DNA of 64,000 nucleotides from positions 16,882-80,881 of the forward strand of contig JAJDVG010000055.1 of assembly GCA_022826245.1 (NCBI GenBank). Reading direction: 5' to 3'. The position numbers and the translations under genes were made by a program. The first letter of the stretch is position 1. The number at the start of each line of letters is the position of its first letter. Source of the stretch: Gammaproteobacteria bacterium (GTDB taxonomy: Bacteria; Pseudomonadota; Gammaproteobacteria; Steroidobacterales; Rariloculaceae). The notes beneath the pieces are model-generated. The model did not search any database. It was given only the letters and a program-made list of their open reading frames with translations, and had not been told where the DNA came from. Positions 61,496 to 64,000 of the stretch are shown one piece after another.

Positions 61496-62008
61496 TTACC
61501 GCGGCTTCACCACCATGGGAAACCCCGCAACCATGAATTCCACGCACTCGCAGACTGCGGCGACAGCCTGGTTCAGCTCTCCCTGGGCATCCCTGAACGC
61601 GCGGCCGAGGTACGCCGTCGGCACGAGTCCCGTACCCACCTCGTTCGACACGAGGATCACCGGACCGGGCGCAGTCTTGAGGAACGCGACGAGGGCGGCG
61701 CTGTGAGCGTCAACGTCGCGCTCGTAATGCATGAGGTTGCCGAGCCAGAGCGTCAGGCAGTCGACGATCACGACGCGATCGGGACCGGATGCGGTTTCGA
61801 GCGCCTCGACGAGATCGATGGGAGCCTCGACCGTGGCGAACTCCGGCCCGCGGTCGCGACGATGGCGCTCGATGCGTGCCGCCATCTCCGCGTCGGACCG
61901 TTCCGCGGTCGCGATGAAGACCCGTTCTGCCGGCAGGTGCCCGGCAAGTTCGAGCGCACGGCGGCTCTTGCCCGACCGGGCGCCGCCGACTATGAGGGTC
62001 GTCCGCAT
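61496..62008 (-). CDS. cobU: Bifunctional adenosylcobinamide kinase/guanylyltransferase
   Basis: MRTTLIVGGARSGKSRRALELA; VIVDCLTLWLGNLM; ILVSNEVGTGLVP. Confidence 0.95.
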   Translation of the reverse strand: MRTTLIVGGARSGKSRRALELAGHLPAERVFIATAERSDAEMAARIERHRRDRGPEFATVEAPIDLVEALETASGPDRVVIVDCLTLWLGNLMHYERDVDAHSAALVAFLKTAPGPVILVSNEVGTGLVPTAYLGRAFRDAQGELNQAVAAVCECVEFMVAGFPMVVKPR

Positions 62009-62039
62009 GTGCCCCGCGGTCGATCGTCGCCGGACGCGC

Positions 62040-63281
62040 TCAGCCGTCGGCCTGCACGGCGATCTCGAATCGCTTGCAGTAGTCCCGGAAGCGCTCGACG
62101 ACCGCATCGCGATCGAGGCCGTACTGGGCCAGAGAGTAACGGTGCGCACCGTGCTTGTTCTTCGGGTTCGCGGCCAGATATCCGGCCATCGCCAGCCGCG
62201 CTTCCTCACTCACCGGCCAACCGAGGAAACCGTAGATTCGTTCGACCGCCGCGAGCGGCGCCGCGACGATCTCGTCGTAACCGACGTCGAGAAATCGCTC
62301 CGCCGCCGCCCGGCTGCGAACGGCCAGGAAGTTCTCGAGCGCCCCGGCCCAACGCGCGGTCCAGTCGGCCGCGACCTCGGCCGGATCGACATCGTCGCTG
62401 AAAGCGCGCCGCAGCACCGTCGCGTGACTGGCCATCGAGGCGATGACGCGTAACGGATCGCGATGGGTCTGGATGATCCGCGCATCCGGATAGCGGTCGA
62501 GCAAGGCGGCTAGCCCGAACAGGTGCCCGGGCGCCTTGAGCACCCAGCGGCCCATTGGCCCACGAGCCTGCAGGTGCTGCAGAAAACGCCGATGAAAGGC
62601 GTAGGCAAGCTCCTGACCATGTCGCTCGAACCAGTCCTCATAGGACGCAACGTTGTGAGTAGTGTGAAACTGGATGCTCATGAACACCGGCGCCGTGATC
62701 GCGATGCATTCCTGCGGCAGGTCCGGCGCAAGCGGATGAATCTTCATGAACTCGGGCGCGAGGCGGTCGGTCCAGGCGAGACGCGCCGCGGTCCTGCGGC
62801 GCGCCCTCTCGACCCCGGCCGCATCGTTCGCGAATCCTGCCGGGTACATGACTTCCCAGGTCAGCGGACAACGGTTGGCGGGATCGACGCTCAGCAGGCC
62901 GTGCAGCAGGGTCGTGCCGGTGCGCGGCAGACCGACGACGAACACCGGCGCTTCGATCGCTTCGTTCGCGATGCCGGGCGATCGGGCGCGTTCGGCCTCC
63001 AGGTGCAGCAGGGTCTCGAGCAGGCTGACGATGAGCTCTCGAACCGTGACCCGCCCGAGAGTCGTGAGGGCTGCTTCGCGTCGATAGGCGTCGAGCAGGC
63101 GCGTGAGCGGCCCGTCGATGGGCCAGTCGCCGAAGTCGTCGAGGCGGGCCCGCCGCCGCGCGGCACTCTCGATCGCTGCGCGTTCGAGCGATGGCGCGTC
63201 GACACCGATGCCCCGGAGCGCCTTGCCGCCGGCGTTGAGCGCGCCCACTCCGGCGGCAGTCCCGAGGCTTGCAAGGTTCAT
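62040..63281 (-). CDS. Sulfotransferase family protein
   Basis: FVVGLPRTGTTLLHGLLSVDP (5'-PSB-like loop); QTHRDPLRVIASMAS. Confidence 0.88.
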   Translation of the reverse strand: MNLASLGTAAGVGALNAGGKALRGIGVDAPSLERAAIESAARRRARLDDFGDWPIDGPLTRLLDAYRREAALTTLGRVTVRELIVSLLETLLHLEAERARSPGIANEAIEAPVFVVGLPRTGTTLLHGLLSVDPANRCPLTWEVMYPAGFANDAAGVERARRRTAARLAWTDRLAPEFMKIHPLAPDLPQECIAITAPVFMSIQFHTTHNVASYEDWFERHGQELAYAFHRRFLQHLQARGPMGRWVLKAPGHLFGLAALLDRYPDARIIQTHRDPLRVIASMASHATVLRRAFSDDVDPAEVAADWTARWAGALENFLAVRSRAAAERFLDVGYDEIVAAPLAAVERIYGFLGWPVSEEARLAMAGYLAANPKNKHGAHRYSLAQYGLDRDAVVERFRDYCKRFEIAVQADG

Positions 63282-63363
63282 TTCAGAAATCCGGCGGTTT
63301 GCTACCATGTCGCCGGCGGCATTGTCGCCCAGCCACCCTCGTTGCAGCAATCCGACGCCGCCC

Positions 63364-63885
63364 ATGACGCTCCGTGAAATCCGTTCGTTGATCCGTGCCG
63401 TTCCGGACTTTCCGAAACCCGGAATCGTCTTCCGCGACATCACGCCCTTGCTCGCGCATCCGGAAGGGTTCAACGCAACGATCGAGCGGCTTGCGGAGCA
63501 GGCGGACGGCACCGATCCCGACGCCATCCTGGCCATCGAATCGAGAGGCTTCATCTTCGGCGCCGCGCTCGCGAACCGCCTCGCCCTGCCACTGCAGATC
63601 GTGCGCAAGAGCGGCAAGCTGCCGCGCGAGTCGATCGCCATCCGCTACGAACTCGAGTACGGCCACGATCACCTCGAGGTTCACACCGACGCGATCGAGC
63701 CCGGCGGCCGCTACCTGATCGTCGACGACCTCATCGCCACTGGCGGCACGGCCGAGGCCACCGCGAGACTCGTCCGCCAGCAACAGGGCATCGTCGCCAG
63801 GTGCCTGTTCGTGGTGGAGCTGTCGGCGCTCAACGGCCGCGAGGCCCTCGGCGACCTACCCGTCGTCAGCCTGCTGAGTTTCTGA
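63364..63885 (+). CDS. apt: Adenine phosphoribosyltransferase
   Basis: IRAVPDFPKPGIVFRDITPLLAHP; AIESRGFIFGAALA; LIVDDLIATGGTAEA. Confidence 0.95.
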   Translation: MTLREIRSLIRAVPDFPKPGIVFRDITPLLAHPEGFNATIERLAEQADGTDPDAILAIESRGFIFGAALANRLALPLQIVRKSGKLPRESIAIRYELEYGHDHLEVHTDAIEPGGRYLIVDDLIATGGTAEATARLVRQQQGIVARCLFVVELSALNGREALGDLPVVSLLSF

Positions 63886-63911
63886 TAACGCGCCCGTACT
63901 GCATCGCGTAA

Positions 63912-64000
63912 GGGGTGCGGGTGCGTACTATACGTGCGACCACAATCTCGCCGCGCCGTCCCGGGCGCGGCGCGGATCGGCGGCGCGGCACGCTGCGCCA
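63912..64000. repeat. Palindromic repeat family B, copy 2 (truncated by window end)
   Basis: Shares CAATCTCGCCGCGCCGTCC...GCGCGG...ATCGGCGGCGCG...CTGCGCCA with 43708 onward, at the identical 31-nt offset from a GGGG arm start. Confidence 0.85.

Overview
High-GC (probably gammaproteobacterial) chromosomal window with dense, mostly metabolic coding. No phage, IS element or CRISPR array was recognised. Main loci: (i) a cobinamide/cobalamin salvage and uptake cluster, cobT-cobS-cobC-cobO, then a cobalamin riboswitch, btuB-btuF-btuC-btuD, and cobU on the opposite strand; (ii) a putative TorF-type porin, glnK and amtB operon preceded by a good sigma54 (-24/-12) motif; (iii) a tightly packed minus-strand operon encoding a TIGR04282-like transferase, two TVP38/TMEM64 paralogues, a MerA-like flavoprotein, a TIGR04283-like glycosyltransferase and a radical SAM protein; (iv) purL, hisN-like, crcB, glyA, metF-like, apt, prpE-like and several secreted hydrolases; (v) one tRNA-Ser(CGA). 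The most unusual signal is non-coding: at least two families of long nested palindromes (29-30 bp outer arms, internal hairpins, TCCA/TCCC apical loops) placed between convergent genes. Family A (10894-11003 and 51023-51132) is exactly 110 bp in both copies, has three compensatory base-pair changes in the outer stem plus one in an inner hairpin, and is preceded by degenerate half-units at an exact 80-bp period. Family B (43677-43820, and a copy cut by the window end from 63912) has the same layout with a different sequence. All identifications come from reading the sequence and ORF translations; no searches were run.
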